Below, piece after piece: positions 34,241 to 41,646 of a DNA stretch of 47,041 nt (position 1 is its first letter; every line of letters starts with the position of its first letter). A program made the position numbers and the translations under genes. The DNA comes from an uncultured Eubacteriales bacterium. Its GTDB lineage: Bacteria; Bacillota; Clostridia; Lachnospirales; Lachnospiraceae. The notes under the pieces were generated by a model. The model was given only the letters and a program-made list of their open reading frames with translations, was not told the origin of the DNA and did not search any database. The DNA is taken from assembly GCA_900542465.1 (NCBI GenBank), contig UQNS01000012.1:1-47041 (forward strand). Reading direction: 5' to 3'.

Positions 34241-36480
34241 TGTCTATCCCTCCTTGCTTGTAATTCTCCTAGTGCCGCGTCCATCCCCGGTGCCAACTTA
34301 CTAACAACTTCACCAGTATCTAATATCAAAGGTTTTGTGAACTGCGGGAAGTATACAGATAAAATTTCAAAAAGCTTTTCAAACTTAGAATCAATGGAGT
34401 TAACAAGGGCTTTATTCTGATCAATTACCGCCTCTGATACATATGTCTTCAGGTTTGAAATAGGCAGGATCGCTTCTGGACCAGCTTCACCCCCAACCAT
34501 CGCATTGCCCGTGAATTGGTCAAAACCAAACATGGTAGGCTGAGTCATAATACCGCCTTTTGCATACCAATCCACGCCAATATGAGGTGGGCCGTCCTTG
34601 ATCCAATCAATCGGGTTAATTGAACCACTCACTTTGAAATGTGGTAGCTTTATGTGCGGTAAAGCCCACTTGAAATTAAAGAATCCTTTAATTCTATCGA
34701 TAATACCTCTTACAAAATCTGCTATACCATTAAATGTATTGACAAAAGTATCTCTAATAGCATTAACACTATTAACAAGAAAATCTCTGGCTACTTCAAA
34801 CGGTTTTGTTATTGCCCACTTAATGGCTTCAAATATAGCTTCTGCAGCAATTTTTAAACCCTCCCAAATCGCTGTAACTATAGCTACTCCGGTATTCCAT
34901 GCATTAGTAATGTCACTCACCATTGAGTTAAAATCATTTACAATTCCGTCTATGACAGCTTTGAAAATAGCTACAATAGTATCCCAAATGGCGATAAAAA
35001 AGTTTTTAATACCCTCCCAAATCGCATTAACTTTATTCCTAAAATCTTCATTTGTCTGGTACAAAACTATAAGTCCCGTGACAAGCATTGCAATACCTGC
35101 AGCCAAAGCTATAAATGGATGTGCCATCATAAGCGCGAACACTTTAGAAACACCTGTCCACATGGTTTTAAATGCTCCACCTATCTTTGGGATTGCAGTT
35201 ACTAGATCTCCAACACTTGATGTTAACTTTCCAAATATAATTAATGCCGGTCCGATAGCTGCTACTATTAAAGCAATTTTTACTACAAAACTTTTTTGTG
35301 AGTCTGATAAAGAATTAAACCAATCTGCAGCCTTTTGGATTTTCTCTACAATCTTTTTAACTACTGGTAAAAGAACCTTACCAATCGAAATAGCAGCTTC
35401 CTCCATCATTGATTTGAGAGTAGTTATTTGACCATTTAAGTTATTTTGCATTGTATCTGCCATGGTCTGAGCTGCGCCATTTGCATTGTCTATCATTCCT
35501 GATAACTCATCGAATCTATCACCGCAATTGGAGAGCAATGCATCTGCCGACTTTAAATCCACTTTGTTAAAGATGGTATTGAGAACCTCTGTTTTTTCCT
35601 CCTCATTCATAGTACCTAAAATTTTATCCAGGTCTTTAAATGTGTCGTTAAGAGGTCTCATATTTCCATCGGCATCATATACCTCAAGACCTAGATTTTT
35701 CATCAGTTTGGACGCTTGGTCTGTTGGAGCGGATAATGAAAGTATAATATTTCTAAGGGCCGTACCGCCCTCAGCACCCTTAACGCCATTATCCGCCAAA
35801 ATCCCCAAAGCAGTATTAAGTTCTGTAGTTCCGTTTTTAAGCTTTTTAGCAGTACCACCAACCGTCAGGATAGCTTCGCCAAGCTGCGCCACGCTAGTAT
35901 TAGACTTTTGCGAGGTCTTCGCCATCTTATCTACGAATTCTTCAGTAGTACCTGCTTTTTCACCAAGCGCCGACATTGCATCCGTAACCATGTCTGACGC
36001 GCTGGCAAGGTCTATATCACCTGCAGCCGCCAAGTTAAGAACGGTGGGTAACGTATTTATTGACTTATCCACATCATAACCAGCTAACGCCATGTAGTTT
36101 AATGCTTCCGCGGCTTCACCTGCGCTGTATTTGGTCTTTTTACCCATATCTCGCGCAGCCTGTTCAAGTCTCTTATAACTTTCCGAACCGTTATTTATTT
36201 CTTCCGAGGTCATGCCCATGGTCGCAGCAACTTTTGACATAGAAGATTCAAACCCAGCAGCCGTCTTTACCCCCATGGCGGCAATTCCGCCAATACCAGC
36301 AGAAATAGGGAGCATGCCCTTGCCGACGTTAGACATTCCAGACCCGACTTTTTTAAAGCCCTCTCCGACTTTTTGAATCTTGCTTCCGGCTTCCTTCGCT
36401 TCGTCTGTCGTCTCTCTAATAGCTTTGTTAGCTCCGGCATTATTAATAGCAATGGTTCCAAACAGTTTAAATATATCCAT
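34237..36480 (-). CDS. Phage tail tape measure protein
   Basis: A 747-residue tape measure of the TP901 type. It sets tail length and is ejected through the tail. The conserved core (about 70-330) includes FESSMSKVAATMGMTSEEI and AGEAAEALNYMALAGYDV; hydrophobic segments lie near 397-415 and 445-470, and a helical/amphipathic region follows (about 480-620). The C-terminus carries the motif AKGGIMTQPTMFGFD. At roughly 1.5 angstrom per residue the length predicts a tail of about 110 nm. It directly follows the tail chaperone genes, as in all such phages. It is shorter than many tape measures. Confidence 0.93.
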   Translation of the reverse strand: MDIFKLFGTIAINNAGANKAIRETTDEAKEAGSKIQKVGEGFKKVGSGMSNVGKGMLPISAGIGGIAAMGVKTAAGFESSMSKVAATMGMTSEEINNGSESYKRLEQAARDMGKKTKYSAGEAAEALNYMALAGYDVDKSINTLPTVLNLAAAGDIDLASASDMVTDAMSALGEKAGTTEEFVDKMAKTSQKSNTSVAQLGEAILTVGGTAKKLKNGTTELNTALGILADNGVKGAEGGTALRNIILSLSAPTDQASKLMKNLGLEVYDADGNMRPLNDTFKDLDKILGTMNEEEKTEVLNTIFNKVDLKSADALLSNCGDRFDELSGMIDNANGAAQTMADTMQNNLNGQITTLKSMMEEAAISIGKVLLPVVKKIVEKIQKAADWFNSLSDSQKSFVVKIALIVAAIGPALIIFGKLTSSVGDLVTAIPKIGGAFKTMWTGVSKVFALMMAHPFIALAAGIAMLVTGLIVLYQTNEDFRNKVNAIWEGIKNFFIAIWDTIVAIFKAVIDGIVNDFNSMVSDITNAWNTGVAIVTAIWEGLKIAAEAIFEAIKWAITKPFEVARDFLVNSVNAIRDTFVNTFNGIADFVRGIIDRIKGFFNFKWALPHIKLPHFKVSGSINPIDWIKDGPPHIGVDWYAKGGIMTQPTMFGFDQFTGNAMVGGEAGPEAILPISNLKTYVSEAVIDQNKALVNSIDSKFEKLFEILSVYFPQFTKPLILDTGEVVSKLAPGMDAALGELQARRDRQ

Positions 36481-36491
36481 GTTTCACCTCC

Positions 36492-36776
36492 TTACCTCTT
36501 TACTTCTAGGATCTTTTCAGATTCATTGATAATATCTTTTATAACTTCTCGAGATATTCCTTTATCTTCTCGTTCTTCGTTTTTCAACTCCGCTATATAT
36601 TCGTTAAAAGACTTATCAAAAACCTTGTGTAAAAAGAACTCCCACTGAATTGATTCTTTCTTTTCTTCGGCGACTATATCCGATACTTCCTTTATGAACT
36701 CATGAAGTTGCCCTAACCTGATGAACTCATCAAGCATTAAAAAAGGACTTGCGTAGCGCTTAGCTAACAAGTCCAT
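36492..36776 (-). CDS. Tail assembly chaperone T part, made mainly by frameshift
   Basis: The 94 residues after the first ATG are the downstream half of the second tail chaperone (lambda gpT-like). The frame remains open upstream across the end of gene G, to the slippery sequence at 36821-36827, so it can be made as the C-terminal part of a G-T fusion of about 225 residues. No good ribosome binding site precedes the ATG at 36776, which supports frameshifting as the normal route. It is helical and charged (ELKNEEREDKGISREVIKD). Such fusions bring the tape measure into tail assembly and are absent from the virion. Confidence 0.75.
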   Translation of the reverse strand: MDLLAKRYASPFLMLDEFIRLGQLHEFIKEVSDIVAEEKKESIQWEFFLHKVFDKSFNEYIAELKNEEREDKGISREVIKDIINESEKILEVKR

Positions 36777-36790
36777 AAATCTTATATATC

Positions 36791-37168
36791 CTACTGACCC
36801 AACAACTTCATAGCTCGATTGAAAAAATCCTTGAAATCCGCCTTTGTTAAAACTTCAATTATAAGATCCATGTAATCGGAGAGGGATAAATTTTCAATTG
36901 CTTCTACTTTCAGACCGGTAACAGATGACAGAAATGTATTTATTTCCATCTGAGCTTTGTCCATATTCTCTGTAATGATACTGGCCATCTCAATCATTAC
37001 ACTTAAGCCTACTTGTGCATCGGTTAGCTCATTCTTATCTTCTGATTTTTCTTTCCCAAAATCAATGTTGTTAAAACAATCTTTAAACTGCCTAATTCCG
37101 ATTTTAGATAATATTTTACAAACAGGTCCTAAATCTGTGGCCTTAAGCTCTCTTACTGTATATTCCAT
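36791..37168 (-). CDS. Tail assembly chaperone G
   Basis: A 125-residue protein between the major tail and tape measure genes, the position of gpG of lambda-like tails. It is largely helical with a charged middle (FGKEKSEDKNELTDAQVGLSV) and an end (TKADFKDFFNRAMKLLGQ) that contains the frameshift site. The codons GAT TTT TTC at the site give T-TTT-TTC in frame. Most product should stop at its own TAG; a fraction should continue into the T frame. It begins six bases after the major tail gene ends. Confidence 0.8.
   Translation of the reverse strand: MEYTVRELKATDLGPVCKILSKIGIRQFKDCFNNIDFGKEKSEDKNELTDAQVGLSVMIEMASIITENMDKAQMEINTFLSSVTGLKVEAIENLSLSDYMDLIIEVLTKADFKDFFNRAMKLLGQ
36821..36827 (-). 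promoter_or_regulatory. Programmed -1 ribosomal frameshift site
   Basis: On the minus strand the heptamer T TTT TTC stands in the correct register of gene G (TTT 36824-36826, TTC 36821-36823). After a one-base slip back the ribosome reads F F Q S S Y E V V G S V G Y I R F M and runs into the T frame without a stop. The match to the known X-XXY-YYZ rule is exact. Confidence 0.75.
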
Positions 37169-37173
37169 TTAAA

Positions 37174-37773
37174 TCAACCTCCCTGTGGGTAGATAATGTG
37201 CCATGGTAAGGTATCTGCTTCAGATGAAAGATCTGCCACGCACTCAAATACACCTGTAAATGTACCGGCTTCTTTATTCTTTCCCTCGATTTCCAAACCA
37301 CTTGTACAAATGCAATGATCGAATTTAACGATAACCGGTGTTCCGTCAGTCTTTTTACCGACATAAGCAAAGTCCTTAATGTAGTCACCTTCTTCAATTC
37401 TTGCCTTTGAATTAATTTCTGAGTAACCTGTAAGCCCATCAGGCGACTTATTCTCACTGCCAATCGTTACCATCTTAAGAAGATCTGGTGTCATCTCAAT
37501 AAAGTTAACCTCTAGTGTTGCCTTTTCACCAGTTTTAACTCTTAAGCCTTTCACCGCAACTAAAGCACCGTCAACTGCGATGTCCATTGTCTCCGGCTTA
37601 ATGCTCACCTTACAGCCGCCACTGGTAGCACCGATTAAACTTTCGCTAAAGTTCCATGCATTTGATGCAGGTATGTATTTAAATCCTTTATGAATTGTGC
37701 CGGCTCCCAGCATGATATTCTGTGGAGTTTTATCAGTAATACCTGAAGACTTCAACTCATCATATTTAGCCAT
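37174..37773 (-). CDS. Phage major tail (tube) protein
   Basis: A 199-residue protein with the alternating beta-strand composition of siphovirus tail-tube subunits: NIMLGAGTIHKGFKY at 19-33, GATSGGCKVSIKPET at 48-62, TLEVNFIEMTPDLLKMV near 86-102, and a C-terminal strand region ending DTLPWHIIYPQGG. Its place between the tail terminator and the chaperones fits. It shares one base with the preceding stop (TAATG) and has GGAGGG ahead. Identification is by context and general resemblance. Confidence 0.83.
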   Translation of the reverse strand: MAKYDELKSSGITDKTPQNIMLGAGTIHKGFKYIPASNAWNFSESLIGATSGGCKVSIKPETMDIAVDGALVAVKGLRVKTGEKATLEVNFIEMTPDLLKMVTIGSENKSPDGLTGYSEINSKARIEEGDYIKDFAYVGKKTDGTPVIVKFDHCICTSGLEIEGKNKEAGTFTGVFECVADLSSEADTLPWHIIYPQGG

Positions 37774-38156
37774 TAATTAGCCCTCCATTCTTTTACTCTT
37801 AAATTAATCTGTATTCTTTTTAAATCCATAGTGTCTGTTGGTACGTTAAAAGCATTCTCAAAATAAATTGCAACACAAAGGTTGTTATCAAGTTGTTTAA
37901 CGCAGCCACCAACACTTGGGAATAACTCTTCTATCTTTTCTTTAATTTCCATTAACTCAAGCCATGAATCCTTGCCTGTACCTGTAATAATAAAGCTATT
38001 ATTGGTCAGTCCGTCTTCATCCGGGTTAGGTTCTTCTGTAAACTCCCCTACGAAGTATGGATACGGGATAGGACTTGTTGACCATTCGCCGAATGCATAA
38101 GCAATCCCATTTTCTTTTAAAGCATTGTTAATGTAAGCAATTGTCTCAACTCTCAT
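37773..38156 (-). CDS. Phage tail terminator / completion protein
   Basis: A 127-residue protein in the slot of the lambda gpU or SPP1 gp17 tail terminator, just before the major tail gene. The segments TIAYINNALKENGIAYAFGEW and PYFVGEFTEEPNPDEDGLTN are seen in phage tail-completion proteins of clostridial phages. Its start overlaps the HK97 gp10-like gene by four bases (ATGA). It should cap the tail tube and join it to the head. Assigned by position, with modest sequence support. Confidence 0.65.
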   Translation of the reverse strand: MRVETIAYINNALKENGIAYAFGEWSTSPIPYPYFVGEFTEEPNPDEDGLTNNSFIITGTGKDSWLELMEIKEKIEELFPSVGGCVKQLDNNLCVAIYFENAFNVPTDTMDLKRIQINLRVKEWRAN

Positions 38157-38566
38157 TTATTATTCAATCCTTTCAGCTTAACCTCTAGAGCTTTTCGGAT
38201 TTTAGCCTTATTGTATAAAAACGCATTGTGTAAAGACCTTCTAGGCTTCTTACCTAAAGTCCTGTGGAACTTACCTTTTTTATCTTTGTAAACCCACGAG
38301 GTTTTTCGTCCGTTACCACTTAATGCATATTGCCCGGTACCAAACTCTTCATAAACGGCATTCTGGAGTGGTGAACCAACTTTAGCCTCGCCCGTAGACT
38401 CCTTTACTTCAAAAGTCCATGATCCTTTAGTCTGTCCTGTATCAACTCTAGATCTTCTCTTTGTGGCGGCAGTTAATTCAGCAGCCGCCTCATAAAGCCA
38501 AGCGGTCGTGATGTCGTTTAATTCCGTTTGACATTTTAAAGAAAAGTCCTGAAATTCCACTTTCAT
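38153..38566 (-). CDS. HK97 gp10-like neck protein
   Basis: A 137-residue protein of the HK97 gp10 family, part of the head-tail joint. Marker features are the helical start (LNDITTAWLYEAAAELTAATKRRSRVDTGQ, with the typical VDTG turn), LKGSWTFEV-like strand, YEEFGTGQYA near residues 73-82 and basic C-terminal residues. It overlaps both neighbouring genes by one to four bases, which indicates coupled translation in the connector block. Confidence 0.87.
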   Translation of the reverse strand: MKVEFQDFSLKCQTELNDITTAWLYEAAAELTAATKRRSRVDTGQTKGSWTFEVKESTGEAKVGSPLQNAVYEEFGTGQYALSGNGRKTSWVYKDKKGKFHRTLGKKPRRSLHNAFLYNKAKIRKALEVKLKGLNNK

Positions 38567-38898
38567 TAAATCGCCCCCTTAGCCAAATAAATTTCCAGGT
38601 GTTTTTTTAAGCCTACAGGATCATCTACTAGCTTAATGTCATAATCCACACCATCAATAACAGCTTTAGCCTCATCTATCCTGTGATTAAATTCAAAATA
38701 ATCACATATAAAAATATGCGTTGATTCTTGAATCTTTGCACTGTAGTTGTTGTAATGGCTATCCCCCGTAATTAGATCAAGAAATCCTTTAGGACTATAA
38801 ACAGTAGCCCATGACTGGATAGGCTCGCCCATTCTATTAGTTTTCTCAGAACTCTTAACCTGAATTAATAAAGTCTTATTGCCACCTATAGACCTCAT
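38566..38898 (-). CDS. Phage head closure / head-tail adaptor protein
   Basis: A 110-residue beta-rich protein resembling SPP1 gp16-type head closure proteins: VKSSEKTNRMGEPIQSW near residues 13-29, a conserved IQESTHIFICDY strand, and DEAKAVIDGVDYDIKLVDDP leading to the end. It closes the portal channel after packaging. Its stop codon overlaps the start of the gp10-like gene. Position after the gp6-like adaptor supports the call. Confidence 0.78.
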   Translation of the reverse strand: MRSIGGNKTLLIQVKSSEKTNRMGEPIQSWATVYSPKGFLDLITGDSHYNNYSAKIQESTHIFICDYFEFNHRIDEAKAVIDGVDYDIKLVDDPVGLKKHLEIYLAKGAI

Positions 38899-38899
38899 A

Positions 38900-39451
38900 T
38901 CAATACCTCATTCTTTTATAGGGCTTTAAGAAAGTTTTTAAGCTATCCGGATAACTGGCAAGATCAGAATAATCAAACGCATTTGAATCATAGTTAACCG
39001 TGTGCCTTGATATGGTCTCGCTGGCCACACCTATGCGGTCCTTGTAATCGTCATACAGCCTTTTCTGGTTGGCCTGATACTCAAGCAAGTTAATGCAGCC
39101 ATTAACTATATCCGCCGGGTATCTAATCAGCGTTACAGTATTCATAGGCAAATCAAAGAGCCTTTTATCAAGAGATGTTCGCCCAAAAGAAACCTCTTTA
39201 ACTACATATACCCCATCATTTACATCCGTCTGAGATATCTGGACTGTATCTCCGGCCACAATAAAGGGCGAAGCTCCTATAATAGCTCCGCCCTCTGATC
39301 TTGCTTTTATCCTGGCCTTTGTCACCTGGAAGTTGTTATTGGTATAGGCTCGTATCATTGCCTCAATAGCTTCAAGCCTAAATTTTAGCTGCGTATCATC
39401 AAATCCCAGATCAGGCTTAATCTCTTTTAATCTATCTAGTGCAATGATCAT
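38900..39451 (-). CDS. Phage head-tail connector, gp6-like adaptor
   Basis: A 183-residue protein with the start of head-tail connector adaptors: ALDRLKEIKPDLGFDDTQLKFRLEAIEAMIRAYTNN, helices that pack under the portal. The middle (GASPFIVAGDTVQISQTDVNDGVYVVKEV) is beta-rich and the end helical with YPDSLKTFLKPYKRMRY. Such adaptors form the ring between the portal and closure protein. It is first in the four-gene connector block. Confidence 0.82.
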   Translation of the reverse strand: MIIALDRLKEIKPDLGFDDTQLKFRLEAIEAMIRAYTNNNFQVTKARIKARSEGGAIIGASPFIVAGDTVQISQTDVNDGVYVVKEVSFGRTSLDKRLFDLPMNTVTLIRYPADIVNGCINLLEYQANQKRLYDDYKDRIGVASETISRHTVNYDSNAFDYSDLASYPDSLKTFLKPYKRMRY

Positions 39452-39457
39452 ACGCCC

Positions 39458-39691
39458 TTACTCCTTTGTCACTGTGTATCCGTGGTCTCTGAACCAATCA
39501 AGAATAAATCCTTCCGGCACCCGCGCCACTCCATTTGTGAAGATCACCCCGCCAGCACCAACACCAGTGAATCCCTCTACCGGCGTCTTAACTGTATAAA
39601 GGCCCTCGTCAGAATCCGGTTCAGCTACTACATCAGGTGCTGTCACCTCTTCAACTTCCTTAGTTTCCTCTACTTCTTTGGTTTTAGCCAT
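39458..39691 (-). CDS. Small phage protein between capsid and connector genes
   Basis: A 77-residue protein: an acidic, Glu/Val-rich N-terminus (KEVEETKEVEEVTAPDVV) followed by a compact beta-rich C-terminal half (GLYTVKTPVEGFTGVGAGGVIFTNGVARV...) that looks like a small capsid-binding or head-decoration fold. Similar short proteins after the major capsid gene occur in many siphoviruses. Its exact job is unknown. The ATG follows AAGGAGG. Confidence 0.6.
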   Translation of the reverse strand: MAKTKEVEETKEVEEVTAPDVVAEPDSDEGLYTVKTPVEGFTGVGAGGVIFTNGVARVPEGFILDWFRDHGYTVTKE

Positions 39692-39706
39692 GATAAAACC
39701 TCCTTA

Positions 39707-40684
39707 TCAGCCTGCCGTAATCTTGATCTTTCTAAGTACACCAGCATGAGCAACGTTCTTAAGAACAGTCGCAGCAACCATTTCTACTTCACCCTTCTTA
39801 ACAGCTCCTGGCTGTGAGAAGTCTGGAAGATAAGAAGTGATACCGCTAGTACCTGTAAGAGTTACTCCATGGAACCCGTCGTTAACATCAAACTTAACAG
39901 CGTAGATATCTGTCTCGCCTGTTTTAACACCAACAATAGGTTCTGACTTAGCGGCGGTTCCGCCTGAAACAGTCACCTTATTTTTAAGGTCAATGATTCT
40001 TACATTGTCGATAGAGAGGACTCTACGACCAAATGCCTCTTCTGACTGTGTCTTATATCCAAGCACTCTGGCCACTGTCTGGATCTTAGTGATCATCTTA
40101 GTGTTGGCCAAAATAGCATTAGCCCCAGTTGTATTGATAAGCTCTGTAAGCATTTCATAGAACTGATCAGCATTAGCTTTAAGATTCTCAGCTGTTGATA
40201 AGTCAATAGCTGCTCCGCCCGCATTAAGTTCGGTTGCCTGACCAAGTAGCATCTTGCTAAGACCATCAAATCCATCCGCATTAGTCTGTGTATCGCCGTT
40301 GATCATTGCGTCATGGAAAAGGTTAATAGCGCTTATGATCTTCTCTTCCATCTGGAATGCCATGGTATTAAACTTACCTTCAGACTGCTTAAGAACCCTA
40401 TCAAGTTCAAAAGAGCCACCGAATATTTTGAGTTCTACAGTCTTCTTGTCAAGTGTTGCAGCTGAAGCTTCATACTCATTGTTCAGTTTTCTAAATCCGG
40501 CTGTTGATGGGAGCTTCTTCTGCATATAACCGTATGTGAGAGTTGAGCCTGTGCCTGATGGGCTGACAGCATTGTCAAAAGGCATAAGCTCCAAAATCTG
40601 TGAGTGTCTAACAAAAGTATCTACTACCTGCTGTGCTACATGGTCTGAAAGACCTTCTTTCCATTCTTTTAATGTAATTGCCAT
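39707..40684 (-). CDS. Phage major capsid protein
   Basis: A 325-residue protein located directly after the scaffold gene. It has the HK97-fold capsid layout of the family without fused protease: an N-terminal arm (MAITLKEWKEGLSDHVAQQVVDTFVRHSQIL), the E-loop region with GSTLTYGYMQKKLPSTAGFRKLN, and the long spine helix EEKIISAINLFHDAMINGD followed by GFDGLSKMLLG. No prohead protease gene is nearby, so maturation probably relies on scaffold exit. It should be the most abundant late product; its ribosome binding site is AGGAA. Confidence 0.9.
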   Translation of the reverse strand: MAITLKEWKEGLSDHVAQQVVDTFVRHSQILELMPFDNAVSPSGTGSTLTYGYMQKKLPSTAGFRKLNNEYEASAATLDKKTVELKIFGGSFELDRVLKQSEGKFNTMAFQMEEKIISAINLFHDAMINGDTQTNADGFDGLSKMLLGQATELNAGGAAIDLSTAENLKANADQFYEMLTELINTTGANAILANTKMITKIQTVARVLGYKTQSEEAFGRRVLSIDNVRIIDLKNKVTVSGGTAAKSEPIVGVKTGETDIYAVKFDVNDGFHGVTLTGTSGITSYLPDFSQPGAVKKGEVEMVAATVLKNVAHAGVLRKIKITAG

Positions 40685-40687
40685 AAA

Positions 40688-41275
40688 TTATTCCTTTCTT
40701 GTGTAATTTGCTTCAATGGCACTAGCCAATGTTGTTGGCACCGGATCACTTCCAGGATCGCCTTCCGGTAATCTCTGTTCATCAACATCCTTTCCGTTTG
40801 GATTGGCTGCGCTTTCAAATTGTGTTGGGAATTTCGTTTTAAGTTCGGTTAGCTTGTCAGCAAGGCCCTTAACCTCTCCCTTATCGTCAAGTTCAAGTTC
40901 TCCGCCTTCGCGAAGCTTAAATGTAAGATAATCAGTATCTATCGCCTTATTCTTCAGCAGTGCTGTTTCAATTGCGCTGTTGATCTTAAGGTCAGTTAAA
41001 GCCTTATCCTTTTCAGCGATTGCCGCTTCATATTCATTGATCTTGGCCTTAAGGCTTTCATCATTACCGGCTGTTTCCTGCAAACTCTTAATAAGTGTTT
41101 CCGCTTCAGAGTATTTGCCTGTAAGTCCTTCATGATCTTCCTTAAGTTTCTTATAGCGAACGTCAAGATTTTCTTCTCCGACTACAAAAAGACTGTTGTC
41201 TTTCATCGTCTGAAGTACCTCTTTAGCCTTGTCTTCTTCTAATCCTGACTTAGTTAAAATTTCCTCAAGTGTCAT
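40688..41275 (-). CDS. Phage scaffold protein, GP20-like
   Basis: A 195-residue, highly charged, mainly helical protein with a long coiled-coil (about residues 35-115; KLKEDHEGLTGKYSEAETLIKSLQE and INEYEAAIAEKDKALTDLKIN), as in the phage minor structural GP20 scaffolds. The start TLEEILTKSGLEEDKAKEVLQTM is typical for the family, and the C-terminus is acidic with Pro/Gly. It guides capsid assembly and leaves the mature head. The gene begins after a 185-base gap containing a terminator hairpin and a tRNA-like element. Confidence 0.87.
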   Translation of the reverse strand: MTLEEILTKSGLEEDKAKEVLQTMKDNSLFVVGEENLDVRYKKLKEDHEGLTGKYSEAETLIKSLQETAGNDESLKAKINEYEAAIAEKDKALTDLKINSAIETALLKNKAIDTDYLTFKLREGGELELDDKGEVKGLADKLTELKTKFPTQFESAANPNGKDVDEQRLPEGDPGSDPVPTTLASAIEANYTRKE

Positions 41276-41359
41276 GTTGTTCTCCTCCTATTTACGATTT
41301 TTACGTGTTACGTCACGAAGTATTAAAGGTTATAGCTCTTTTACGACTGCCAGGTCGAA

Positions 41360-41401
41360 GCACTGCCCAGGAATCGAACCCGGATAAAACCATTTCAGCG
41401 C
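41360..41401 (-). other. tRNA T-arm-like element in the structural gene block
   Basis: On the minus strand CCGGG-TTCGATT-CCTGG (41367-41383) is a near-perfect tRNA T-arm (one G-U pair). The flanking GCGCTG (41396-41401) and CAGTGC (41360-41365) can pair as a six-base outer stem, giving an acceptor-plus-T-arm shape without D or anticodon arms. It sits just after the terminator at 41405-41440 and before the scaffold gene. Confidence 0.55.
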
Positions 41402-41404
41402 AAC

Positions 41405-41440
41405 AAAAAAGCACCTAACGACTACTGTCGCTAAGTGCTT
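41405..41440 (-). terminator. Terminator inside the prophage late operon
   Basis: A 12-bp stem (gcacttagcgac / gtcgttaggtgc, with one G-U pair and four-base loop) is followed by TTTTTT on the minus strand. It lies between the zinc-ribbon gene and the scaffold-capsid genes, so either a promoter follows or transcription passes it by antitermination or leakage. Confidence 0.82.
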
Positions 41441-41460
41441 AAATCTTTATTTTTGTTTGA

Positions 41461-41646
41461 TTAATCTATTACCACTACTGGGTCCATGTGGACTTGTTGA
41501 CCACAATTGTTGCATTTAAAATTGTGATTAATCTCGGCTGACTCGTTAAATGGAATATAGATACCTTTTCCACATCTAACGCATATAACCTTATCACTTC
41601 TTTTTGTTTTCATATTTAACAAAGTTGAATTGTTTGAAGTCTCCAT
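41461..41646 (-). CDS. Small zinc-ribbon protein overlapping the MuF gene
   Basis: A 61-residue protein with two C-x2-C knuckles, ICVRCGKG (Cys22, Cys25) and FKCNNCGQ (Cys45, Cys48), a four-Cys zinc ribbon. The first 53 bases overlap the end of the MuF gene. The frame can start at 41646 (weak AGAGG site inside MuF) or at residue 12 (41613). Similar Com-like small proteins occur in phages. Its position right behind a MuF gene with a toxin-like end would also suit an immunity or accessory role, which is speculation. Confidence 0.65.
   Translation of the reverse strand: METSNNSTLLNMKTKRSDKVICVRCGKGIYIPFNESAEINHNFKCNNCGQQVHMDPVVVID

Noticed and set aside
34598..35431. 277-codon plus-strand frame opposite the tape measure gene
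   Set aside because: It is the antisense shadow of a low-complexity coding gene, with no start signals of its own.
36492..36776. Independent gene for the second tail chaperone
   Set aside because: The ATG has no usable ribosome binding site, and the frame is open back to a perfect slippery heptamer, so frameshift expression is the better model.
41360..41440. Complete tRNA of about 79 bases with a UUU anticodon
   Set aside because: Only five acceptor pairs form, the D-arm is not tRNA-like, and the 5' half is better explained as a strong terminator; only the T-arm is convincing.
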